Source of the DNA: Cryptomeria japonica
Taxonomy: Eukaryota > Streptophyta > Pinopsida > Cupressales > Cupressaceae
Direction of reading: 5' to 3'
DNA: 64,000 bases
Assembly: GCF_030272615.1 (NCBI RefSeq)
Contig: NC_081412.1
Location: forward strand, 475,607,657 to 475,671,656
How positions within the stretch are numbered: the stretch's first letter is position 1; every line of letters begins with the position of its first letter. Under the pieces are notes generated by a model, which saw nothing but the letters and a program-made list of their open reading frames with translations, was not told where the DNA came from and did not search any database. This document shows, one piece after another, positions 11,938 to 22,531 of the stretch. The position numbers and the translations under genes are program-made.

Positions 11938-13311
11938 TGTGATAGTGGGTACAAAGTCTTATTCAACTCACAAGGTTGTACAATTAAAACAAAATCTGGT
12001 AAAACAACTGCAATAGGACTAAGAACTCATGACAATATATACAATCTCCTTGACTCATCAAATCATGAAATAAGTGAAGGTATGTTTCTTATGGGCCAAG
12101 TTGAATAAAACTGGTTATGGCATAAACATCTAGGCCACATAAACTTTGAAAACTTGGTAAAAATGAGTAAATATCAGAATGTAAGAGGTCTACCAGTACT
12201 CAGTAAACCTAAAAATGTTGTTTGTTCTAGATGTGTCAAAGGAAAACAAACAAAGGTAAGCTTCAAGTCAAAAGAACATTCCTCTACTAAACCTTTGCAG
12301 CTAGTTCATACTAATCTATGTGGTCCTACTAGGACAAAATCTATTAATGGTGACAAATATTTCATGTTGTTTGTTGATGACTACACAAGAATGGTTTCGG
12401 TAACTTTTCTCAAACATAAGTTTGAAGCCTTTGAAAGATTCAAGATATTTCGTAAATTGGTTGAGAAAGAATCAAATTTCAAACTTAAATATTTAAGATC
12501 ATATAAAGGAGGAGAGTTTACTTCACAAGAATTCATAGAGTATTGTGAAAATCATGGCATAAAAAGACAACATGATGCAACTAGAACACCCCAACAAAAT
12601 GGGGTAGTTGAGCATAAAAACAAAACTGTCAAGGAAATGGTCAGAACTATGTTAGATGAGGCCAAGTTACCTAACAAGTTTTGGAAAGAAGTTGTTCATA
12701 TAGCAATTTATATCCTAAATAGAAAACATATTAGAGTGAATTCTAACTTCACTCCATATGAACTATGGTATGGCCATTCTACAACTATTAAATATTTAAA
12801 AATCTTGGGTTGCAAATGTTTTATTAAAAGAGATGATGAAAATATTGACAGTTTTTAGTCTAAGTCAGATGAGGGTATTTTCTTAGGATACTCTACACAT
12901 AGTAAAGCATATAAATGCTTCAATATACGGCTGAATAAAATTATTGAGTCTATAAATGTCACATTTGATGAGAGGGTGTTTTTAGATAATAATCATGTTC
13001 AGGATGTTGAAGAGGAGACTACTTTAATACTTGGCAAATCTCTTGAATCTGTTGTTGTGGAAAATAGTTGGCAAGAGAATGTATCAAGTCCTAAAGTAAC
13101 ATCACCTCTATCTACACCCTCCAGGATTATTACTAAGAGGCATCCTAAAAATCTGATTATTGGGGATAAAGATGCTGGAATTTTAACAAGAAGAAGAGTT
13201 AAACTTGATGAACAAGCTCAAATTCCTAAACAATTATGTTTGGTGACTAAATTTGAGCCTAAGACTGTTAATTATGCTTTGAATGATGACTGCTGGTTGA
13301 AATCTATATAG
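11938..13311 (+). pseudogene. SIRE-type copia integrase, catalytic triad damaged
   Basis: The order is the zinc-binding HHCC domain (LWHKHLGHINFENL ... VVCSRCVKGKQTK, about 12115-12255), then the core domain. The usual HTDLCGP reads HTNLCGP (about 12310), and the second Asp block reads LRSYKGGEF instead of LRSDxGGEF (about 12495). The Glu block TPQQNGVVEHKN is kept (about 12590). So two of the three DDE residues are lost. The C-terminal part includes FTPYELWYGH and a GIFLGYSTHSKAYKCFN segment, then a variable region. Stops occur near 12106 and at 12856-12858. Confidence 0.88.
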
Positions 13312-14080
13312 GAAGAAATCATTCAGATTGAGAAAAATAAAACTTGGGAGTTAGTTCCATGACTTGATGCTGAAATTGTAATTAGTGGAAAATGGATTTT
13401 CAGAAACAAACTAGATGAATGTGGTAAAATGGTATGAAATAAAGCAAATTTTGTGTGCAAAGGGTATGCTCAACAAGAAGGTGTTGACTTTGGTGAGACA
13501 TTTGCACCAGTGGCTCGCATTGAGTCAATTAGAATATTTTTAGCATATTCTTGTTTTAAAAATTTCAAGGTGTACCAAATGGATGTTAAAACTTCTTTCT
13601 TGAATGGATTTCTGGAAGAAGAGGTTTATATGGAACAGCCTGAAGGAATTGTTATTTTAGATAAACTTGATCATGTCTACAGGTTAAAAAAGGCTCTTTA
13701 TGGCCTTAAACAAGCTCCCAGAGCCTGGTATTCTAGGTTGGATTCACATTTGATAGCAAATGGTTTAATCAGAGGTAGTGTAGACAACAATCTTTATATC
13801 AAGAGAGAAGGTAATGATATTCTTGTTGTAGAAGTCTACGTTGATGACATCATTTTTTATAGTAATGATGATGCACTATCTAGAAATTTTTCAAAAATAA
13901 TGGCTTCTTTATTTGAAATGTTAATGTTAGGAGAACTATCTTTTTTTCTTGGACTGCAAGTTATTCAACTTGAAAATGGTATTTTTATTTTACAAACAAA
14001 ATATGCCAAAGGTATGCTAAAGCAGTTTCAAATGGATGAATGCAATGCAATAGGCCCCTATGGTCACTGGCCATAAATTA
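13312..14080 (+). pseudogene. SIRE-type copia reverse transcriptase
   Basis: The RT frame is largely open from 13453 and carries [39 protein letters not shown] and [19 protein letters not shown]. The catalytic box YVDDIIF is intact (about 13840), followed by [13 protein letters not shown]. Stops near 13309, 13363 and 13435 precede it. A frameshift near 14055 separates RT from RNase H. This is the best-preserved domain of the element. Confidence 0.9.
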
Positions 14081-14760
14081 TGTAAAATGGATGAAACTCT
14101 TGTTGTTGATTAGATTTTGTATAGGTCAATGATAGGTAGTTTACTATACTTAACTACATCTAGGCCTAATTTGATGCAGGCAATGTGTATGGTTTCTAGG
14201 TTTCAGTTTACTCCTAAACAATCTCAATTTTACAATTGTTCAAAAAATACAAAAATACATTCAGGGTACTCTTGATTTTGGTCTTTGGTATCCTAGAAAT
14301 GACAATTTTACTCTGCTAGCCTACATTGACACTGATTGGGATGGGTGTGTAGATGACAGAAAAAGCACCAATGGTGCGGCATTTTTCTTGGTGATAGACT
14401 TGTGGCATGGCACATTAAGAAAAAAGATTGTATCTCACTTTCCACAGCAGAAGCAGAATATGTTGTCGCTACATCTTGTTGTACTCAGTTATTATGGATG
14501 GCTCAAACTCTTTTGGATATGGGTATTATTGTTGACAAACGTCTTACTATTTTTTGTGACAATACTAGTGCTATCATTCTCTCTAAATATACTGTAATGC
14601 ATTCCAGAATGAAACATATTGCAACTCGGTTACTCTTTCTTCATTAAAAAGTTTTGGTTACTGAAGTTATATTGCACTATGTTCCTACTCAAGCATAGGT
14701 TGCAGACATTTTTACCAAGCCCATAGCTACAGATGCATTTGAAAGACTTCAATTAATAAT
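14081..14760 (+). pseudogene. SIRE-type copia RNase H
   Basis: The RNase H domain is split over frames. Recognisable pieces are YRSMIGSLLYLT (about 14120), AYIDTDWDGCVDDRKSTNGA (about 14320), ISLSTAEAEYVVATSCCTQ (about 14432) and the C-terminal HYVPTQA..ADIFTKPIATDAFERL (about 14680-14750). At least two frameshifts and several stops are present. Confidence 0.85.
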
Positions 14761-14971
14761 GTGAGCTATTTCTCAGTCTACTCTTGATTAATGCATTGTT
14801 TCTTGGTTGAGGGGAGCTTTGCTCTCCATCAGTAGATTTGCTTTTTACATCTACCTGTTCATCAATATATGCATCCTTTGTCCTTGAAGACAAAAAATGG
14901 GGAGATGTTTCAGATTTTGTATAGGTTATGTTTACAAGGTTACAGGTGTTACATGGACTCTTGGCAAGCTA
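14761..14971 (+). mobile_element. 3' non-coding part of the SIRE element with a polypurine tract
   Basis: After the RNase H end there is non-coding sequence, then a PPT-like stretch AAAAAATGGGGAGA ending at 14905, followed by TGTTTCAG. That junction looks like an LTR start, but it does not match the 5' LTR start at 8305 (TGTTGGTCTC). The segment is cut at 14971 by the CACTA transposon and resumes at 31577. A phrase shared by 14924-14955 and about 31594-31625, 'ggttatgtttacaaggttac', is probably a short internal repeat of this region. Confidence 0.55.
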
Positions 14972-15002
14972 CACTAATACATTTGGGGTTAAATTCCGAT
15001 GG
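14972..15002 (+). repeat. CACTA left terminal inverted repeat
   Basis: This 31-bp end pairs with 31546-31576 with about eight mismatches, most of them C/T or G/A. Confidence 0.85.
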
Positions 15003-15230
15003 AGGTTTCCGACAGACAAGGAGCATTGTGTGAAAATTTGATTTTTTTTTTTAAAAGTGCCCGTGTTCATCGGAATTCTGACGACCTCGAGCATTTTATA
15101 AAAAAAAAAACACAATGTATTTTCATTTTGAAAGCACAAGCAGCGACCGTCTTGCCTCCCTGCCCCCCCCATCAGAGTGATCTTTGCACAAGCAAGGTAA
15201 GGTTTTTTTTTAATTAATCCATTTTGTGCA
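15003..15230 (+). promoter_or_regulatory. CACTA left subterminal region with a possible 5' exon
   Basis: It contains copies of the subterminal motif (TTTCCGACAG at about 15006 and CATCGGAATTCTGACGACC at about 15069), which in CACTA elements are binding sites for the TNPA-type protein. CAAGCAAG|GTAAGG near 15190-15202 has a good splice-donor form. It may end a leader exon of the transposon transcript, an inference from position only. A run of eight C lies near 15162. Confidence 0.45.
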
Positions 15231-15719
15231 TTCCTGCAATCTTAAAATTCCATGAAATGACATCTCTTTGAGGTATTCCGTCATACAGTTCACATGTTGA
15301 GTGTATGCTACCCATTTTTGCGATTTTTTTTATTGGATAAAAAAAACCACTCTGATAATTTGGAAGACATTAATGAAGTAACTCGAATGAATGGAATGGG
15401 GATTGCATTGAACCACATAAGACCTGACTTCCTCCCATACCCACTATGGGTTCTCTTATTAGTGGGGGCCCTACGTCCTGAATCCTGTTGGACAAGAATC
15501 GACCTTTATTCCAATGCTCTCTCGATTATGATTTGATGGATGTCCATACCTTGTTTGAAAGCTCCTATTTTGGCACACGTAGGGAGGATGCTGGCAAACG
15601 TTGCATTCAGATAAACATGACTATATTTCATTGAGATGAACATGACTATGTTTCCCTTTGTATTGATCTAGGGCTACTCATTAATGTATCTATGGATTTC
15701 CCTTATTCACTATGTTGTG
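15231..15719. other. CACTA 5' interior, nothing recognised
   Basis: I see no matching coding frame. An open stretch at 15294-15536 has no family resemblance. Confidence 0.4.
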
Positions 15720-15749
15720 ACAGTCATTTGCAGATTTGGGACTATCATC

Positions 15750-15885
15750 TTTCATAATTTGATGTCTTTAAGATGTGGGTACATTGCTTGACAAGAAAAG
15801 CTCAAGCATTTGTGAAGTTCAAAGAGTTTAAACCCCTTGTTGAATGGTCATCCAGTTGTTCTCTAAATGCAAAATGCTCAAGTAA
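15750..15885 (+). pseudogene. Small copia integrase fragment
   Basis: The plus strand reads KMWVHCLTRKAQAFVKFKEF followed by KPLVE, a clear match in pattern to the Ty1/copia integrase core segment (usual form K-W-V-Y-F-L-K then F-x-K-F-K-E-F-K-A-L-V-E). Only about 45 residues can be read, with a stop just upstream. No LTR is visible around it, so it is an isolated scrap inside the CACTA element. Confidence 0.6.
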
Positions 15886-16489
15886 ATGAGAAATTCACTC
15901 AAAATGGTTTATCCACAACTAAAAGAAAACAACTAACCACTAAATATATGCACCAACAAAATAGTGTTGTATAGAGACCTAATCATGCCTTCATGGATAT
16001 GTAGATCAAGTTCCTACATTTTAGACAAAAGAAATTCACACAATAATATATTTGTTAAACACACCCACCACAAAGATTTGGTTATGCAATAATATATTTG
16101 TTGTTAACTTTACCATGGAGGATTTGGTTATGCTTGTTACAATCAAGGTTTGACCAAACTAATTCTTAAATATACAAATGAAGATTGTGGTTGGTTGGTG
16201 ACTAATTACTCTTTTTAACACCATTTACAAGATCATATCTAAATCAAGTGTCTCAAGAATTAAGCTACTACTAAGAAAATAGTTTTCCTAAAGCAAATGG
16301 TTTCTTGGGTGGCTATTTATTGTAGACAACTTAGTTCCTTCATGAGAATCAATCAATTTGGAACATGTATAACTCACATTTGTGACATGTCACTAATGCA
16401 ATTCCTTAGTACTTGTTTGAGTACTATCTCCTCTATTGTTTTCTATCCACTTTTGTGTCCTTCTTAGAACAAATAATAGATTAATGAGA
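15886..16489. other. CACTA interior, nothing recognised
   Basis: The sequence is AT-rich and non-coding by eye. 'aataatatatttgtt' phrases recur near 16050 and 16090. Confidence 0.4.
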
Positions 16490-17065
16490 AGGTGGAAAAG
16501 GTGGATTCACCTAAGAGGGAGTGGATTTTCCCAATAATATGTTAGATTCTCCCAAGGATTGATGGACTATACACTTGAAAGGTAGATGATTAAGGATGAT
16601 GACAAGGTGAATTTTCCTTAGAATGATAGGGTTGATTTTCCTAAGAACAAGTAGATTCATGTAAACTAGAGGATACAAATTTGGACAAAATAATGGAAGG
16701 AGACTAAAACTAGATAGATTCACCTAAATGGGAGTGTAGTCATCTAAGGATAGGAAAAATTCACCATTTGCGTAAGAAAGATGGATAAGTTAAATGATTT
16801 ATGTGAAGTAGATTCACCTAAGAGAAAGTAGATTCACATAAGGATAGGTGGATTTTCCTTAAGATGAAGGGATAAGACTTAACAAAAAGAGGACTTAGGA
16901 TGATGACAAGGAGGATTCATTTAAGGATATGGCATATTCATCTAAGGGATAGTGTATTCTCCCAAGAATATGGAAAAATTATTGATTGGTGGAATGACAT
17001 ACTAGATCAAGGAATGATACAAGGGTAGATTCACCTAAATATAGGGTAAATTCAGCTAAAAGGGT
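16490..17065 (+). repeat. Interspersed short-motif array (GTAGATTCACCTAAG-type)
   Basis: Variants of g(t/g)(a/g)GATTCACCTAAG(a/g) or GGATTTTCCTAAG recur about fifteen times in 570 bases, for example near 16502, 16525, 16610, 16632, 16647, 16719, 16810, 16829, 16848, 16911, 16937, 16959, 17026 and 17048. Spacing is irregular (about 20-70 bases) and 'gatgacaagg' and 'ggatag' phrases recur between them. It looks like an old degenerate minisatellite or clustered protein-binding sites. Confidence 0.65.
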
Positions 17066-18138
17066 ACCCATGAGATTGTGGTACTGAGCACCTATCTATG
17101 GATGGTGTATTTGGATATAAGTATGATGAAACCATGCTTGTGTATGATGAAACAAAGTCCAGATCTCTATTATAGGTCCAACATAATCTCTATTATTTGA
17201 GACACCATTTTATTAGCATATCCAATTAGGGTAATTTATGGGTTTAATTATGGATCATGTTGTCTATTTCCATGCACTATTGAACTTATTTGGATGTATT
17301 GTGATTATTTTAATTTTGAAGTTATAAATAAATTATGTTTGTACCTTAGAAAGGGTAACTCCAATTGATTTTTGGGCAGTTTATTTGAAAACTTAGGGTG
17401 ATTATTGCCCTATGTTATGTAATGGAGTTATTTTTACACTAAGTAATTAACTAGAAAAATGAATTTGTATTGTTGTACAAGTATGATGAAACCTTGCTTG
17501 TGTGGTGACATATTGTGGCATTAGTAGGGATTATCTCTATTGACCACACCTTTCAAAGATAGTATCCCCTAGTTCTCCTCATAGAATGGACCATTGGATG
17601 GCTCATAGTGGTATCCTATCCTACATTTATCTTGATGGCATTGTTGATAGTTGGTATGTGGTTCTTGGTACGGGTTTCCTCTTACCCTATTATCTTATTT
17701 ATATCTTTGTCCAACATGTGGAGATTGATTTTTGTCATGCTATGATGATTTTCATATTTGCATGTGTTTTGACATTATGCAAATAGATATGATGTCACAC
17801 CATACTTATGTTTTGATATAGTGTAGGTGATGGTTACATGTTGTTGATGGTAGTGATTTGGGTTCAAAGACACAATTCCACACACACACACAAATATTTG
17901 AAGATGCATTTTATATTATTCCTTCTTAGTGGCGATTAGTGTTGGAAGATTTGCACACATGTAGAGAGGAACTCATGTTAGATATAATAGGTTGTGTTTG
18001 ATAACATATGAATGTGCCTCATGATGTATACATATAGCTTTGGTGTGTGACATGCATGCACATTTTTCCATAAGACACATTGATATGTGAGATGTGCCCT
18101 ATGCATGTCTTCTTTGTGAGGCACGTTGCTATGTGCAA
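17066..18138. other. CACTA interior, non-coding
   Basis: I see no recognised gene. The phrase 'gtatgatgaaaccNtgcttgtgt' occurs twice (near 17123 and 17480) and a short CA run lies at about 17879-17891. Confidence 0.4.
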
Positions 18139-18362
18139 TGTGGCCCTAGGTGTGTCTTCTCTATGAGGTGTATCACCATGATATGTTAGGATTTATAGTG
18201 TGCAGGCCACAAATGCATGCATGAGGGACTATTATTATAGTCATGTTTTTTGGGCATGTAGCCTAGGCATGTCTTCTCCATTAGGTACATGGCCATGCCA
18301 TGTGGGAGTTTTTGTGTTCATGCCACAAATGCACACATGAGGGACTACTATTGGAGTCATGA
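18139..18362 (+). repeat. Imperfect tandem duplication, period about 115 bp
   Basis: Two units can be aligned. Both contain 'gtcttctc', then an 'aggt...atgccatgtN' phrase, then 'ccacaaatgcN' and 'catgagggactactattN', ending in 'agtcatg'. The first runs about 18139-18247 and the second about 18256-18362. A weaker third unit may precede them near 18050-18138. Confidence 0.6.
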
Positions 18363-18433
18363 TGAATCTTCACTCTATTTAGCCATAATTTCTAGTCGTA
18401 TAGTTATGTAATGTGCACTTTTAGGGATTGTGA

Positions 18434-20489
18434 AGTTTTCTTCAATTATGCATGGATGCCCACCTTCCAAAGGGACTAAAAAGTTATCCCAGACAATTTA
18501 GTAGGTTGCCTTACTATGAGCAGCTACAAATTGTGCATTTGTTTGATACAATGCATATTGGAAAGAATATAACAGAGACATTATGGAAAATATTGGATGG
18601 AAGGCGTGATAAAGAAAAAATTGTCAAAATTTGTAGTGACATTGTGGAATCCAATCATGCAATTAAAAATGTCATTCAATCAAATAGCAATGGAGAATAG
18701 ATTAATATAAGTGCCCTTCCTTGGTTATTAATGGAGCAGAAAAACAATTCTATAAAAGAAGTCATAGGAAAAAATTGATTTCCCACAGGATTTGCTGCAA
18801 ACATAAACAATCTCATATCAAAGAAGAGTGAATTTGGGCCAGGGATGAAAACACATGATTGGCATACCTTCATTAAGGTAATTCATGTTCTTGTGTATTT
18901 ACTATATATTTGTATACTGCGCATGTACTTTTCATTGTATTATGTTAGAAAACAATGAAAATATCATTTTATAATTGTTTCAGTACATTCTGCCTCTATC
19001 TCTCCCAGACCACTTCGACAATAATATCAAGCAAGTCGTATATGATCTTGGAAAATACATGAGGGAAGTAGTGATGTTTTTTCAATTTGTTGTATAGATA
19101 TTATATTTTCCATTTGTTTTACTTGTTATGCAATATATTGTATATTATTTTGTAAAGTCTTGTTTATATATTTTTGCATCTTCAATCTCTTTTAAGTGGT
19201 TGTCACCTAAAGAAATCCACAAGGAAGATATAAAATATTGGAAGAGAAAAATCCCTCATCTAATGTGTGAAATGGAAAAGTGTCTACCTTCAACTTTTTT
19301 CAATGCACAAGAACACTACCTCATACACCAAGTTGAGGAGATCAAATTGTGTGGACCTATACACACTAGGTCAATGTGGATGGTTGAGAGGCACTTGAAA
19401 TTTTTGAAGGCTTTGGTTCGACAAAGAGCACATCCTGAGGGTTCTATGGTGGAGGGATATATGGTATACCAAACTATGGTGTACATTACTGAATATCTTC
19501 CTAAGTTTGCAGCAAAAATCCACGTAGATCGCATTTGGGATCCCAACCCCATTAATAAATTTGAGGGGAGCACTTGATGGGAAAAGGTATATTGAAGAAA
19601 GTGAGAGGTAATTATAAGATGTTATTGTAGTAAATTAATTCTTCATCTTCTAAATAAATCAGTTGTAAGTGGTCTATTAATTATTTGTATAGTTGGTCGG
19701 GAGTGGGATGCGCTACATTTGTATATTGCAAACAATCTTGATTGGATGACGGTGTGGATTGAACGATGTCAACATTCTGGTCACACATTAACATGGGATG
19801 GTGTCGCTTCATTAGTTAAAGAAGCTCATCGTAATGGAGATTCCAATGTTACACAAAGGGAAATTGATTTAGCATATAGTTTAAGAGATCAACAGGTACG
19901 TATTCTTTTATTAATCACCCGTATGTTTATCAACTCATGATGCAATAATTTTAATATGTTAGACATATTGTAGGTCAAACACCACAAGGCTATGCGTTGC
20001 AATGGTCATAAATTTTGCATCAAACAGTTGGATGACACGAAGAAAACTTGTGATTCTGGGATAACTGCAGTCTTTGAGGTGACCAATATTTCATCTAGAA
20101 ATGGCATACATCCTCAAGAGTCTCAAAATCGATACTATGGCATTTTGGATGATATACTTGAGTGTGACTTTAATTCCTTCAAATTAGTTATGTTCATCGT
20201 CAAACAGTATAGGCTACGACTGAATAAAAATGATCTTGATAGAACTATTATCAAACATGATAATGGATTTACAATGGTTAATACAAGGTCGTTTGAACGA
20301 GTTGGGGATGAGCCCTATGTTCTTCCAAGTCAATGTGAGCAGGTATTTTACTTGGAGGTTCCACATAAACCGGGTTGGTCATTTGTTGTTAGACATGATC
20401 CAAGAGGAAGGCTGATAATGTATAATGTGATGGAAGAAGAAGATACCGAAGAAGTAGAAGATGATATAGATGATGATCAAGATCGATAG
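18434..20489 (+). pseudogene. CACTA TNP2-type transposase, C-terminal half, five exons
   Basis: The reading starts inside the family core at SRLPYYEQLQIVHLFD and TMHIGKNITETLW (family: VMHIEKNV). The upstream catalytic part is missing. The DUF4218-like region follows: CEMEKCLPSTFFNAQEHYLI, EEIKLCGPIHTRSMWMVERH, EGSMVEGYMVYQT. The DUF4216-like region is NRYYGILDDILECDFNSFKL ... VGDEPYVLPSQCEQVFYLEV. Exons by splice signals are 18434-18877, 18984-19067, 19197-19607, 19693-19895 and 19974-20489. Stops at 18698 (TAG) and 18776 (TGA) lie in frame. A G run at 19565-19568 is one base longer than the frame needs. The exon join 19607/19693 is one base out of phase. In the family this protein cuts and joins the transposon ends; this copy cannot. 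Confidence 0.85.
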
Positions 20490-20921
<432 letters not shown>

Positions 20922-21352
20922 CATGAATGAAATGTATGAGATGTGATTATTATATTATCTATTTAATATTGATATCTTGATAGAAATTGATTTGACTTGT
21001 ATGGTTACATAAATAATTCATATGTTTTGAATTCTAATGCCATTACTTAATTAATTCATGATGCACCTCTAGCTATGTGATAGATGGTGATTTAAAATAC
21101 ATATGTGATGGATCACATGCTTATGATGATACATGTGAATTTTTTTGAACTTTGTGTTTATTTATGGAATGTGGACTACTTATTAGCTATGTGATGGATT
21201 ACATGTTTATGATGATACATATGTGATTCTTATGATGCTCAATTACATATATGATGATACATATGTGATGCTTATGATGCTTATGATATTGCAGTATTTA
21301 TTGTTTATCAAATTACAAATATAATGCTTATGATGCTCAATTGTTGGTGCAG
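20922..21352. other. Intergenic part of the CACTA element
   Basis: AT-rich sequence with repeated 'tatgatgatacatatgtgat' phrases (near 21128, 21211 and 21251). A promoter for the following gene could lie here, but no clear TATA context is visible. Confidence 0.4.
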
Positions 21353-22395
21353 GAACCTGAACCCCTTTGACGATGATCCTACACAGTCTCATGGATCGAC
21401 AGGTATAAGTCAATACACCTTACAGAAATAATATATTTTTTAAAAAGTTACAAGAAAAACAAACTTCCTTAGTTTTTCAAACCTCAACATTAGCAGCAAA
21501 TCTAATACAGTTATCAACACTTGAGGCCCCAGTTGGACTTACTCAAATTTTAATCTCAACATCAACTTTATGGCCGACTTCTTCATCAATATTACCCTCA
21601 TTTACAAAATATCTCTCTCATTACCAACTAACTCTCTCATTTGATGGTGCACAGGTATCACCAAATAGGTATTTGTCAGATGTGTCTTCCTCGAGTGAGG
21701 GAAATGTAGGAATAGAAGAGGAAAGTGAGACATGTAATAGATCTCAAATAGGGAGATAAACTAGAGGTCAAAAGATTAGAAGAAAATTCAGAAAATGCAT
21801 GGAATTTTTTCTTGCTCAAGGGGGGTCATGTTCTTATGATGATGAGACCAAAGGTGACATTGAGGTGCCCTTGAGGTACAAACATCTACTAAAACAATGT
21901 GTACCCAAGGAACTTCCTCCTATAAACGCTGATTTTTGTGTTAATGAGAGGATATATTGCATAGCACCTTCATCGTTACATGGTTTGGGCCTATTTTCCA
22001 TGGACACCATAAAGGTCTGTTACAACAAAGTTGTTGAATTGATGGAGTTTGTTGGACCTTGTTACAATTATAATGATTTGATGTAGATTGTTCGCTATAA
22101 AAAAAGTATGCGTAGGTATGCACTGTCAGCCAATTATATACAACAAAAAGATAATGATCAAAGTAAATGATTGGTTGTATACATTGATGGAAGACCAAAA
22201 GAAACAGGGAATATTGCAGGTTTAATAAATAGTACATGACTTGGGTCAACTAATAAGCAACCCAATTGCATATTTGAGGCATGAGAGGGAAATTGTGTGT
22301 TTGGATGTGCGATAAAATCAATCAGTGCAGGGGAAGAGCTGCTAATCGATTACAATTTGAATCGTATAGATACAAACAAAGTTACTATCATGGGG
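21353..22395 (+). pseudogene. SET-domain (lysine methyltransferase-type) reading frame inside the CACTA element
   Basis: Two exons fit: 21353-21402 and 21473-22395, with donor and acceptor phases that agree. The second exon is one frame of about 307 codons with no frameshift. SET motifs in order: HGLGLFSMDTIKV (about 21981), ELMEFVGPCYNYND (about 22037), RYALSANYIQQ (about 22115), VYIDGRPKETGNIAGLINST (about 22177-22236, the GNIAxxINxS block) and QPNCIFE (about 22259). Last is AIKSISAGEELLIDYNLN (about 22309-22362, with the GEEL..DY block and the catalytic-type Tyr). No Cys-rich pre-SET or post-SET is visible. Stops at 21757, 22084, 22168, 22237 and 22282 all fit a change from CAA, CAG, CGA or TGG. 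A SET domain methylates lysine, usually in histones. Here it sits between TNP2 and the TNPA-like exons on the same strand, so capture by the transposon is the likely history. Confidence 0.78.
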
Positions 22396-22531
22396 GTGGT
22401 ACATACTATATATATACCATTTAAGGCAACTTCCAATTAATGAATCCAATAAACCATTGTATTATTAAGTTTTTTTGCTAAGTCTACTGGTTTCATTTCA
22501 CTAACGTTTTTATATTTTTTCTTTGTCACAG

